In this document: one piece after another, positions 1 through 6,630 of the stretch
Layout: every line of letters starts with the position of its first letter
Position numbering within the stretch: position 1 is the stretch's first letter
Assembly (NCBI GenBank): GCA_016866415.1
Contig: VGML01000101.1
Coordinates: 1-7,587 of the forward strand
DNA from: Bacteroidota bacterium
GTDB lineage: Bacteria; Bacteroidota; Bacteroidia; Flavobacteriales_D; Crocinitomicaceae
Direction: 5' to 3'
Length of the DNA: 7,587 nt
Made by a program: the position numbers and the translations under genes
The notes under the pieces: model-generated
The model's input: only the letters and a program-made list of their open reading frames with translations
What the model was told of the DNA's origin: nothing
The model's database searches: none

Positions 1-261
1 ATGTCCTGCAACCATATCCGGGTTAAAAGATTCACTAAGACAAGCAGCCAAAATAGTTGAATGCAAGAATATCGCTGGTTGTGTCACTTTCGTCTGTTTT
101 AATTCTTCTTCTGTTCCTTCAAACATGATTTTTTGAATGTCAAAACCAAGAATTTCATTGGCTATTGCGAACATTGATTTCGCTAAATCGGAATTTTCGT
201 ATAACTCCTTGCCCATTCCAGTAAATTGAGCTCCTTGACCAGGAAAAACGTATGCTTTCAT
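1..261 (-). CDS. fabD: Malonyl-CoA:ACP transacylase, N-terminal part (runs off the left edge)
   Basis: FabD moves the malonyl group from CoA to acyl carrier protein, supplying the extender unit for type II fatty acid synthesis in the cytoplasm. Only the first 87 codons are present. The protein starts MKAYVFPGQGAQFTGMGKEL, and PGQGAQ is the family's N-terminal signature that helps form the oxyanion hole. Further on, VTQPAIFLHS (about residues 60-69) matches the conserved TQPA segment. The last visible residues are MVAGH. In this family the next residues should be SLGE, so the window ends one codon before the nucleophilic serine of the GHSxG motif. The ATG at 261 is chosen because the GQGAQ motif then begins at residue 8, as in known FabD proteins. 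There is no Shine-Dalgarno sequence; the leader is A/T-rich. The gene is divergent from the exported protein gene starting at 358. I am very sure of the family. Confidence 0.95.
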   Translation of the reverse strand, partial: MKAYVFPGQGAQFTGMGKELYENSDLAKSMFAIANEILGFDIQKIMFEGTEEELKQTKVTQPAIFLHSTILAACLSESFNPDMVAGH

Positions 262-275
262 CAGTTTATTTTTAT

Positions 276-283
276 CAAAATTA
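276..283 (-). promoter_or_regulatory. Putative Bacteroidota -7 promoter element for fabD
   Basis: The minus strand reads TAATTTTG, an exact match to the Bacteroidota TAnnTTTG element recognised by the primary sigma factor. It ends 14 bases before the fabD start codon, so the leader would be only about 10 bases. A TTTTG lies about 24 bases upstream as a possible -33 element, which is slightly farther than usual. AT-rich DNA produces such matches by chance, so position is the main support. Confidence 0.45.
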
Positions 284-357
284 AAAATCATTCGATTCCG
301 TTAACCACAAAATCGATGAAAGTTGTAACGTTTTTTTCAAATATTGTTTTCCATTAT

Positions 358-918
358 ATGAAAGCGATCTTCTTAACACTTGTAGTTTTTCTCAGTATGA
401 AAAATGTATTTTCTCAAATTTTAGCAGAAGAAATCCGAATAGGATGTGGAAGTAAGTTCTTCTCTGAAAACGAGCATCAACATGCGATGATTGTTCGAGG
501 AATTTGGTGCGGAAATAGTTATTTCTGGACGCCAATTAATATAGGTGATTCAATTACCGAACAAGCATTTTATAATGATCAATTGTTTACAGGAGATTGC
601 TTCGATATCAATGCAGATGGTTTAATTATTGGGAAATACACGTTTGTAAATGGTAAAATTTCATCGCTACAACATTTTCGGGAGGATGGGGGTTTAGCTG
701 AAGATTACCGTTACCGAGAAGGAATTCCAAATGGAATTAATACGAGTTATTTCTACAATGGTGAAATTAGATTAAAAAGAACTTATGATTTAGGAAAATT
801 AAACGGTCCATTCGTCGAAGGAATCGATTTAGTTGATTATGGTCGGGGAATCTGCACCGAAGAAGGAGTTTATGCAAATGGACAGCGCAAAGTTATTTCA
901 AAGCCCTGTGATTATTAA
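358..918 (+). CDS. Exported protein with MORN-like (YwqK-type) repeats, function unknown
   Basis: A 186-residue protein. The start at 358 gives a standard signal peptide: a lysine at residue 2, hydrophobic AIFLTLVVFLS (3-13), then MKNVFSQ with likely cleavage near residue 19-20. An upstream in-frame ATG at 316 would add 14 residues before the signal and seems less likely. The mature part has spaced glycine/aromatic units typical of MORN_2 or YwqK-like repeats: GKYTFVNGK (92-100), YFYNGEIRLKRTYDLGKLNG (131-150) and GVYANGQRK (170-178). Such repeats are common in Bacteroidota surface or periplasmic proteins and show a fold, not a specific function. The mature protein has five cysteines (30, 51, 81, 166, 184), which could form disulfides after export. 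No lipobox cysteine follows the signal, so it is probably not a lipoprotein. No clear promoter is visible in the 96-base gap before it. Its stop overlaps the stop of the convergent xseA gene. Confidence 0.75.
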   Translation: MKAIFLTLVVFLSMKNVFSQILAEEIRIGCGSKFFSENEHQHAMIVRGIWCGNSYFWTPINIGDSITEQAFYNDQLFTGDCFDINADGLIIGKYTFVNGKISSLQHFREDGGLAEDYRYREGIPNGINTSYFYNGEIRLKRTYDLGKLNGPFVEGIDLVDYGRGICTEEGVYANGQRKVISKPCDY

Positions 919-2285
919 TCTCCTTCCACTTTAGAATCGATTTTACCAAAAGCAGTTGTTGTTTGAATCAAGTCTCCTTTCTTTGGAAAATTATTTTTCT
1001 TGATAGTCTGTCCACCAAGCGTTGTAATACTGAAACCACGCTTTAAAACGTGTATCGGATCGAGCATTTCTACTTTATTTTCTCGTATTCGCAATTCGTT
1101 CTTTGAACGCTCGAATAAATTTAAAAGCTTTTGTTCCAAATTATTTTTAGCTTCAGTTAATTTTGATTCATTGCGATTCAAATTGTTTTTAGCGACGTAA
1201 CCGAAATTCAGTCGAATTTGATTTAATGTGGTTCTATGCTTGTCAATTCTATATTGAACAGTTCGATCAAGTTTATTTTGTTCATTCATGAGAATCGAAG
1301 CGTTCTGCTCAAGTGAAGAGATTGAAATTGTTTTGAACAATCGTATTAATGCATCGAATTCGTATATTGAAGCCTGTAAATTATTTTTGGAAATACTGAA
1401 TAATTGTGTTTGTAAGTCTTTAATTTGTTGGTCGAATTCGCGGTATGTTTGAATGAGAAACTCAGCTAATTTTGTTGGCGTAATAGCATTTCGAAAACTT
1501 ACCATTTCTGCTACTGTCAAATTTGTGGAATGACCAATTCCTGTTAAAATAGGGAGTGGGAATTCTGCAATGGTTTCACAAAGTTCAAAATGGTTGTAGC
1601 AGGTCATGCTAACCTCTGCACCGCCTCCACGAACAATGACTACCAAATCAAAATGTTGTTGAATCGATTTAATTTTCTTGAGTGTCCCAATAATTGAATC
1701 AACTGCTGCGTCTCCTTGCAAATAAGCAGGGAAGAGGTAGGTAAAAAATTTATATCCAGGTTCATTTGTTTCGAGCACTTCCATAAAATCAGAGAGCCCT
1801 TTACTTGAATCAGCTGAAATGACTGCAATACGCTTGGGAATTAATGGGAATTCCAACAATTGATTTTTATTTAGAATCCCTAATTCCGAGAGTTTTTTCA
1901 GTGTTTCATCACGTTGTTTTTGTAGTTCACCTAATGAAAATGAAGGATCAACGTCTAATATTTGTAAACTTAATCCGTAGGTTTCACTGAAATTTATTTT
2001 CACTAAAAGCAAAAGATTCAATCCATCTTTCAGCGGTTCCTTAACAACAGAAATAAACCGTTGATTAATTCGATCCAACTGCTGCTTCCAAATCGTTCCA
2101 CCTAGTTGAGCAATGATTTTATCTCCTTCTTTTTGAACCAATTCGGGAAAAGCGTGTCCACTCGGAAAACGATTAAGTTTATGCATTTCTGCTTTTACCC
2201 AATAGGATTGCGCATAACGATGTTCAATCGTTTTCCGAATCGAACTAGCAACTTGTTGAAGTGTAAATATCTGTTTATCTGTCAT
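915..2285 (-). CDS. xseA: Exodeoxyribonuclease VII large subunit
   Basis: XseA is the catalytic subunit of exonuclease VII, which degrades single-stranded DNA from either end into oligonucleotides and works with several small XseB subunits. The protein has 456 residues, normal for the family. Domains in order: an N-terminal OB fold that binds ssDNA (about 1-115, with YWVKAEMHKL), the nuclease domain (about 120-285), a long coiled-coil-rich region where XseB binds in known complexes (about 285-400), and the C-terminal LDPIHVLKRGFSI segment (408-420). Catalytic-type residues are D166 in GLSDF, R219 in RGGG and H252 in GIGH. The position matching E. coli D241 appears to be asparagine (N255 in GHSTNLT). 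The RGGG motif is followed by AEVSMTCYN rather than the usual S-x-x-DL-x-x-F. The ATG directly follows the cphA stop (TAAATG), so translational coupling is likely. No xseB lies next to it. Downstream it converges on the exported protein gene with no space for a terminator. Confidence 0.93.
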   Translation of the reverse strand: MTDKQIFTLQQVASSIRKTIEHRYAQSYWVKAEMHKLNRFPSGHAFPELVQKEGDKIIAQLGGTIWKQQLDRINQRFISVVKEPLKDGLNLLLLVKINFSETYGLSLQILDVDPSFSLGELQKQRDETLKKLSELGILNKNQLLEFPLIPKRIAVISADSSKGLSDFMEVLETNEPGYKFFTYLFPAYLQGDAAVDSIIGTLKKIKSIQQHFDLVVIVRGGGAEVSMTCYNHFELCETIAEFPLPILTGIGHSTNLTVAEMVSFRNAITPTKLAEFLIQTYREFDQQIKDLQTQLFSISKNNLQASIYEFDALIRLFKTISISSLEQNASILMNEQNKLDRTVQYRIDKHRTTLNQIRLNFGYVAKNNLNRNESKLTEAKNNLEQKLLNLFERSKNELRIRENKVEMLDPIHVLKRGFSITTLGGQTIKKNNFPKKGDLIQTTTAFGKIDSKVEGD

Positions 2286-4913
2286 TTACGCAATGACTCC
2301 ATTCTCAATTTCTGAGTCTAAATAACTTTGAACAACATCGATTGCATTATCTATGAAATCGCTCAAGGCAGTTATGAAGGTGCCTTCTTGCGCCAAGGAA
2401 ATTGCGTGTTTGATGGCTTCAACCTCTAAAGTAACAACTTCGAAGGAAACAGATGAATTGGATTCTTGAATTCCCTCTACAATTAAATTTACAATTTCCT
2501 GTTCAGTTCGACCTCGTAAATGTTTTTCCTGACGAATGATGATATGATCAAACATCCGTGCGGCAATTCGAGCACATTCCTTGATGTCCTCGTCTCTTCG
2601 ATCTCCAACTCCTGAAATAATGCCTATTTTTCTTGTTGCTTCCACACTTTTTAAGAACTCTTCTATTCCACGGTAACCGTTTGGATTGTGGGCGAAATCG
2701 ATTAGAACCTTGAACTTAGAGAACTCGAAAATATTCATTCGACCTGGCGTTTGTGCTGCACTAGGAAGGAAAGTTGCAAGTGAAAGTTTAATATCTTCGG
2801 TTTTAAATCCATACAAATAAGAAGCAAGCGTAGCCGCAAGAACATTGTAGATCATGAATCTCGCTTTTCCATTCATTGTCAGAGGAATATGTGTCGCTCG
2901 TTCTACTCTAAATTTCCAATCTCCTTTTTTAATGGTGATAAATCCATTTTCATAAATAGCTGCAATTCCACCATTTTTACAGTGTTCTGCGATAGCTAAA
3001 CAATTTTCATCCAAGCTGAAAAGCGCAACATTACACCGTAAGTTTTTAGCGATTTCCAAACAATTTTCATCTTCACCATTCAAAACGGCCCAACCATCTT
3101 TTTTTATACTTTCAACGACAACCGATTTCACACGCGAAAGATCTTTTAAATCATGAATGTCACTAATTCCAAGGTGATCTTCCTGAATGTTTGTAATAAT
3201 TCCAATATCACAGCGGCTAAAGCCCAATCCGGATCTCAAAATTCCACCTCGAGCGGTTTCTAATACGGCAAATTCAACATTCGGATCTTTCAAGATGTAT
3301 TCCGCACTATTTGGACCGGTTGTATCACCTTTTTCCATCATATGATTTTGGATGTAGATTCCATCTGAAGTCGTAAAACCCACTCGATAACCATTGTTTT
3401 TGACTATATGTGAAATCAAACGAGTTGTGGTCGTTTTTCCATTTGTTCCAGTAATTGCGATGATTGGAATTCGGGAAGGTTTTCCTGGAGGATAAAGCAT
3501 GTCGATTACGGGAGCAGCAACGTTTCTCGGTAAACCTTCTGACGGAGCCAAGTGCATTCTAAATCCTGGCGCTGCATTAACTTCTAAAATAACACCACCA
3601 TTTTCTTTCAGGGATTCCGTCAAGTTTGCAGCCATGATATCAATACCACAAATATCCAATCCAATGACACGCGAGATGCGCTCTGCCATGAACACATTTT
3701 CAGGATGCATTAAGTCAGTTACATCAATAGAGGTTCCTCCAGTGCTGAGGTTTGCCGTAGATTTTAAATAAACAACCTCTCCTTCAGCTGTAATTGTCTC
3801 AAGTGTATAATTCTTTTTCTCCAAAAGCTCCATCGTATCGCGGTCAACCGTAATTTCAGTCAACACATTTTCGTGACCATAACCTCTGCGTGGATCCTTA
3901 TTAGTTTCATCGATTAGAAATTGAATAGTGTCTTTCCCATTCCCAACGATGTGAGCAGGAACGCGCTGTGCTGCAGCAATTACTTTGTTGTCAATAACCA
4001 AAACACGGAAGTCGTAACCTGTTATGAATCGTTCAACGATGACTCTACGAGAGTATTTTTTAGCATATTCCAATCCTGCAACAGCATCTTCCCAATTAGT
4101 CACATTTATCGAAGCACCTTTTCCATGATTTCCATCCAACGGTTTGATTACAATTGGGTAGCCAATCGATTTGATTGTGTCTTCCAAATCTTCCTCATCA
4201 ACGCATATAGAACCTTTTGCAACAGGAATAGATGCAGCATCCAACAATTTTTTAGTTTGTTCTTTGTTGCATGCAATATCCACTGCGATATTACTCGTTT
4301 TGCACGTTATTGTCGCTTGAAAACGCATTTGATTTATACCATATCCCAATTGAATCAAGGAATTTGTTCCCATTCGAATCCAAGGAATGTTGCGTGCAAC
4401 AGCTTCGTCAACAATACTTCCTGTGCTTGGCCCTAAGCGAACATCCTCTCGGATTTCTTTCATTTTTTGGATATCTCGTTGTAGGTCATATTCTTCTCCA
4501 GAAATCAATGCTTCTGCAATACGAACAGATGCCTCAGCGGCATATAATCCAACTTTTTCCTCTAAATAATTAAATACAACGTTGTAAACACCCGATGTCT
4601 TCGTTTCTCGGGTTCTTCCGAAACCGACATCCATTCCTGCCAACGTTTGAATTTCAAGTGCTATGTGCTCAATGACGTGTCCCATCCATGTCCCGCGATC
4701 TATACGCTGAAAAAATCCTCCATGGCATCCTTCAGAGCATCGATGTTCAATTAAAGTAGGAATTAGCTTTTCAATTCGTTCCCTAAATCCATCTATTTTG
4801 TTGGTTGGTTTTTCTTCTAGATCCTCCAAATCCAAGCGCATTTGAATGAGTTTTTTTCGTGTAATGCTCCAAATATTTGGCCCTCTGAGCGCTTGAATTT
4901 TCAAAATTTTCAT
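2286..4913 (-). CDS. cphA: Cyanophycin synthetase (CphA1 type)
   Basis: CphA makes cyanophycin, a poly-aspartate backbone with arginine side chains used as a cytoplasmic nitrogen and carbon store, at the cost of two ATP per Asp-Arg unit. The 875-residue length matches CphA1 enzymes. Three domains are visible. The N domain (about 1-160) carries EHRCSEGCHGGF (56-67) and HVIEH (79-83). An ATP-grasp domain (about 215-475) has VIKPLDGNHGKG (255-266), D424 in GIDIM and EVNAAPGFRMH (444-454), and adds aspartate. A Mur-ligase-like domain (about 480-875) has the P-loop GTNGKTTTTR (489-498), then TNIQEDHLG (574-582), DFAHNPNGY (739-747) and GDRRDED (770-776), and adds arginine. Both ATP sites look intact, which argues against CphA2, the one-ATP variant. 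It is the first gene of a pair with xseA. Cyanophycinase (cphB), often adjacent in other bacteria, is not in the window. The ATG at 4913 is followed by the conserved MKILKIQALRGPNIWS opening, which supports this start. Confidence 0.96.
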   Translation of the reverse strand: MKILKIQALRGPNIWSITRKKLIQMRLDLEDLEEKPTNKIDGFRERIEKLIPTLIEHRCSEGCHGGFFQRIDRGTWMGHVIEHIALEIQTLAGMDVGFGRTRETKTSGVYNVVFNYLEEKVGLYAAEASVRIAEALISGEEYDLQRDIQKMKEIREDVRLGPSTGSIVDEAVARNIPWIRMGTNSLIQLGYGINQMRFQATITCKTSNIAVDIACNKEQTKKLLDAASIPVAKGSICVDEEDLEDTIKSIGYPIVIKPLDGNHGKGASINVTNWEDAVAGLEYAKKYSRRVIVERFITGYDFRVLVIDNKVIAAAQRVPAHIVGNGKDTIQFLIDETNKDPRRGYGHENVLTEITVDRDTMELLEKKNYTLETITAEGEVVYLKSTANLSTGGTSIDVTDLMHPENVFMAERISRVIGLDICGIDIMAANLTESLKENGGVILEVNAAPGFRMHLAPSEGLPRNVAAPVIDMLYPPGKPSRIPIIAITGTNGKTTTTRLISHIVKNNGYRVGFTTSDGIYIQNHMMEKGDTTGPNSAEYILKDPNVEFAVLETARGGILRSGLGFSRCDIGIITNIQEDHLGISDIHDLKDLSRVKSVVVESIKKDGWAVLNGEDENCLEIAKNLRCNVALFSLDENCLAIAEHCKNGGIAAIYENGFITIKKGDWKFRVERATHIPLTMNGKARFMIYNVLAATLASYLYGFKTEDIKLSLATFLPSAAQTPGRMNIFEFSKFKVLIDFAHNPNGYRGIEEFLKSVEATRKIGIISGVGDRRDEDIKECARIAARMFDHIIIRQEKHLRGRTEQEIVNLIVEGIQESNSSVSFEVVTLEVEAIKHAISLAQEGTFITALSDFIDNAIDVVQSYLDSEIENGVIA

Positions 4914-4948
4914 AGGTAATTTTTCTTTGGTTTAATTTGTAAAGAATA

Positions 4949-4956
4949 AAAATATA
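4949..4956 (-). promoter_or_regulatory. Weak candidate -7 element for cphA-xseA
   Basis: The minus strand reads TATATTTT, a 7 of 8 match to TAnnTTTG, about 35 bases before the cphA start. The final G is missing, no good -33 TTG is visible, and the region is almost pure A/T. This is the best candidate in the gap but weak. Confidence 0.2.
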
Positions 4957-4990
4957 AAAAAGAAAATAAAATTGTTAGTCTTTAGTGAAA

Positions 4991-5101
4991 TTTAATTGCG
5001 AATGGGTTAATTGCGAACGGTTTAATTGCGAATAGGATAGTTTCGAATTGCGAATATTATAGTAAGATCTCTTTGGACAGCAATTTGTAATTCGCAATTA
5101 A
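4991..5101. repeat. Cluster of degenerate repeats with TTGCGAA core, plus one inverted copy
   Basis: Three adjacent 15-base units (4991-5005, 5006-5020, 5021-5035) share the pattern kTTAATTGCGAAyrg. A fourth, shorter copy (GAATTGCGAATA) is at 5045-5056. An inverted copy, TAATTCGCAATTAA, is at 5088-5101. The TTGCGAA cores start at 4996, 5011, 5026 and 5048, so the spacing is 15, 15 and 22. The inverted copy could pair over 12 bases with the first or third unit and over 10 with the fourth. The cluster fills most of the gap between the methyltransferase stop (5112) and the cphA start (4913). It could be operator-like sites for cphA, an mRNA 3'-end structure of the methyltransferase, or decayed simple sequence. 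The sequence alone does not decide among these. Confidence 0.8.
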
Positions 5102-5111
5102 TTCGTTAATC

Positions 5112-5963
5112 CTAATTAATCCTCAACAATTCCCCATAATATAGGGTTTTCTCCGTTTTGGTTTCCATGTGCAGCTGACCAAGTTCAATAGATCTGTTTG
5201 GAAAATAAAGTTCAGCAAGTTCCTGAATTAGCGTACCGTCAACCGTTGGAGAATAGGTATTCATAATCAAAAACCCATTTTCATTTAGTACTTCAGAAGC
5301 TGCGCCTAACAGCTCATCAATTTTATCTTCCAATTTCCACTTTTCACCTTTGGCACCAATTCCCCAAGCTGGAGGGTCCATTAAAATACCTTTGAAAGTA
5401 CGTTCGCGTTTGACCTCACGTTGAATAAATTTTAAGGCATCTTCATGAACCCAACGAATGTTCAATAATCTGCTTGATTCCATATTCTCTTTAGCCCAAC
5501 CAATCATTGATTTGACGGAATCCACATGAAAGGTATCCGCTGCTTTGTTTCGAGCAACACAAGACGCTGCACCCGTGTATGCAAAAAGGTTTAAAAAACG
5601 ATCATCGGTTTCAAGTCGTTGGTCAATAAACTCCCAATTCGTTTGTTGTTCGGGAAATAAACCCACATGTTTGAAAGATGTAAGTTCGATGTTGAATTTC
5701 AGTCTTTTGTATGAAATTGTCCATTTGGTAGGGACGTCTTTTTTCAACGCTTTCCATTTTCCTTGTTGATTTTTGCTTTCAATGAATTCCCAATGAGCCA
5801 TGGATTTCCATTCGGTAAAAGGCATTCCACTGTGAAAATAGGCTTGGAGTTCCGGTCGAATCGTAATTATTTTACCCCAACGCTCAAGTTTTTTCCCTCC
5901 ACCTGCATCGATTAGTTCGTAATCATCCCATACTGTGGAGAAAATGTGCGGTAATTTGGACAT
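5112..5963 (-). CDS. Class I SAM-dependent methyltransferase, COG1092 (RlmI/RlmK-like)
   Basis: The 283-residue protein has the Rossmann-type methyltransferase fold. Motif I is FLNLFAYTGAAS (123-134), the acidic residue after beta-2 is D148 in FHVDSVK, HEDA (173-176) is the motif III region, and the catalytic-loop motif IV is DPPAWG (196-201). The order, and GLFPEQQTNW (101-110) in the place of the GxxxDQR segment, resemble the RlmI/RlmK group of 23S rRNA methyltransferases. The N-terminal PUA domain of RlmI is not evident. The segment after motif IV that carries the catalytic cysteine in m5C enzymes (CSCS-like) here reads NTYS (235-238). A cysteine-dependent C5 mechanism is therefore unlikely, and the substrate is unknown. 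The start is 3 bases after the stop of the TPR protein gene upstream (TAA TGA ATG), so the two are very likely cotranscribed. Confidence 0.85.
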   Translation of the reverse strand: MSKLPHIFSTVWDDYELIDAGGGKKLERWGKIITIRPELQAYFHSGMPFTEWKSMAHWEFIESKNQQGKWKALKKDVPTKWTISYKRLKFNIELTSFKHVGLFPEQQTNWEFIDQRLETDDRFLNLFAYTGAASCVARNKAADTFHVDSVKSMIGWAKENMESSRLLNIRWVHEDALKFIQREVKRERTFKGILMDPPAWGIGAKGEKWKLEDKIDELLGAASEVLNENGFLIMNTYSPTVDGTLIQELAELYFPNRSIELGQLHMETKTEKTLYYGELLRIN

Positions 5964-5966
5964 TCA

Positions 5967-6548
5967 TTAACGCATTTTAGGCATTTTCTGCCTTCCGCCC
6001 ATCATCTGTGCCATGCGCATTTGGTTTTTGGAAGGAGCCATTTGCAATTGCTGCTGCATCATTTTAATCTGATCTTTCAGCATTCCGTTTTTATCCATTT
6101 TTTTAGCTTCACCCAATAAGGAAACTGCTTCGTTCTTGCGACCTGTTTGTGCGCAAATTCCTGCTAAATGCATTCTAGCTACCGCATTGTCTTCTGGTTG
6201 ACGAAGTCCGAGCTCAATCGCTCTTCGAAGCAGTTGCTCACTTTTCGCAAAGCCCATTTCTTGTGAGCCCATAACGGCTTTCAAATACAAAACGTAGGCG
6301 TGCTGTTTTCTCGGTAAAAATTGTGGATGCGAAATTCGGTCAATGTATTTTTTTGCCTTGTCTGTATTTCCGATGCGCATTTGATTCAAGGCTAAAATCA
6401 TGTTTTCATTTCTGAAAAAAGACAAAATAATTAAAGCCGTCACTAGAAGAAAGGTAATTCCCCACCCCCAATGTCCTGTCGCGAAAAGCCAAACATTGAA
6501 ACTTAAGGCTGTAAGAGCCAATGCTATTCGAATGATAAATCCAGTCAT
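5967..6548 (-). CDS. Two-TM membrane protein with TPR-like region and methionine-rich tail
   Basis: A 193-residue protein of unknown function. Two hydrophobic helices, at about residues 3-23 and 28-46, are joined by a short GHWGWG turn. A short loop (RNENM, 46-50) leads into an alpha-helical region, about 50-150, with TPR-like spacing: MRIGNTDKAKKYIDR (57-71), LLRRAIELG (106-114) and ARMHLAGICAQTGRKNEAVSLLGEAKKMD (124-152). The last unit has the A/G pattern typical of a TPR. The C-terminal 38 residues are rich in Met, Gln and Lys/Arg, with ten methionines and the ending RQKMPKMR, which suggests a basic and perhaps disordered tail. By the positive-inside rule the soluble part is probably cytoplasmic, making this a membrane-anchored scaffold; that is inference. 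It lies directly upstream of the methyltransferase gene and downstream of the 6567-6628 repeat cluster. No exact promoter element is visible upstream, so it may be read through from the ridA-type gene. Confidence 0.8.
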   Translation of the reverse strand: MTGFIIRIALALTALSFNVWLFATGHWGWGITFLLVTALIILSFFRNENMILALNQMRIGNTDKAKKYIDRISHPQFLPRKQHAYVLYLKAVMGSQEMGFAKSEQLLRRAIELGLRQPEDNAVARMHLAGICAQTGRKNEAVSLLGEAKKMDKNGMLKDQIKMMQQQLQMAPSKNQMRMAQMMGGRQKMPKMR

Positions 6549-6566
6549 ATATTTTAATTTAGGGTT

Positions 6567-6628
6567 TAGAATGTAAAATTGATAATTGTTTACACTATCT
6601 TACATTCTACATTGTTCATTTTACATTC
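6567..6628. repeat. TTACATTC word repeats forming inverted repeats between two genes
   Basis: The left arm GAATGTAAAAT (6569-6579) is a perfect 11-base inverted match to ATTTTACATTC (6618-6628). The overlapping left arm TAGAATGTAA (6567-6576) is also a perfect inverted match to TTACATTCTA (6600-6609). One arm can therefore pair with either of two partners. The two right arms are near-direct repeats of each other. The loops are long and no T-tract follows, so this is not a standard terminator. It fills the gap between the ridA-type stop (6631) and the TPR gene start (6548). Confidence 0.7.
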
Positions 6629-6630
6629 AA

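Noticed and set aside
226..357. Longer N-terminus for the exported protein (start at 226 or 316)
   Set aside because: The upstream part overlaps the fabD start or precedes a well-formed signal peptide. Starting at 358 puts the hydrophobic signal at the very N-terminus.
3921..4436. 171-codon plus-strand frame inside cphA
   Set aside because: It lies opposite a highly conserved cphA coding region and its product is a non-descript Cys/Phe/Asn-rich string, as expected of an antisense shadow.
4991..5035. Three regular repeats that might suggest a CRISPR array or plasmid iterons
   Set aside because: The units are only 15 bases, adjacent without unique spacers, and degenerate. There is no cas gene or replication initiator gene nearby.
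6567..6628. Possible intrinsic terminator after the RidA-family gene
   Set aside because: The arms are separated by about 20-40 bases, the stem is A/T-rich and no T-run follows. The repeat is kept as a repeat, not a terminator.
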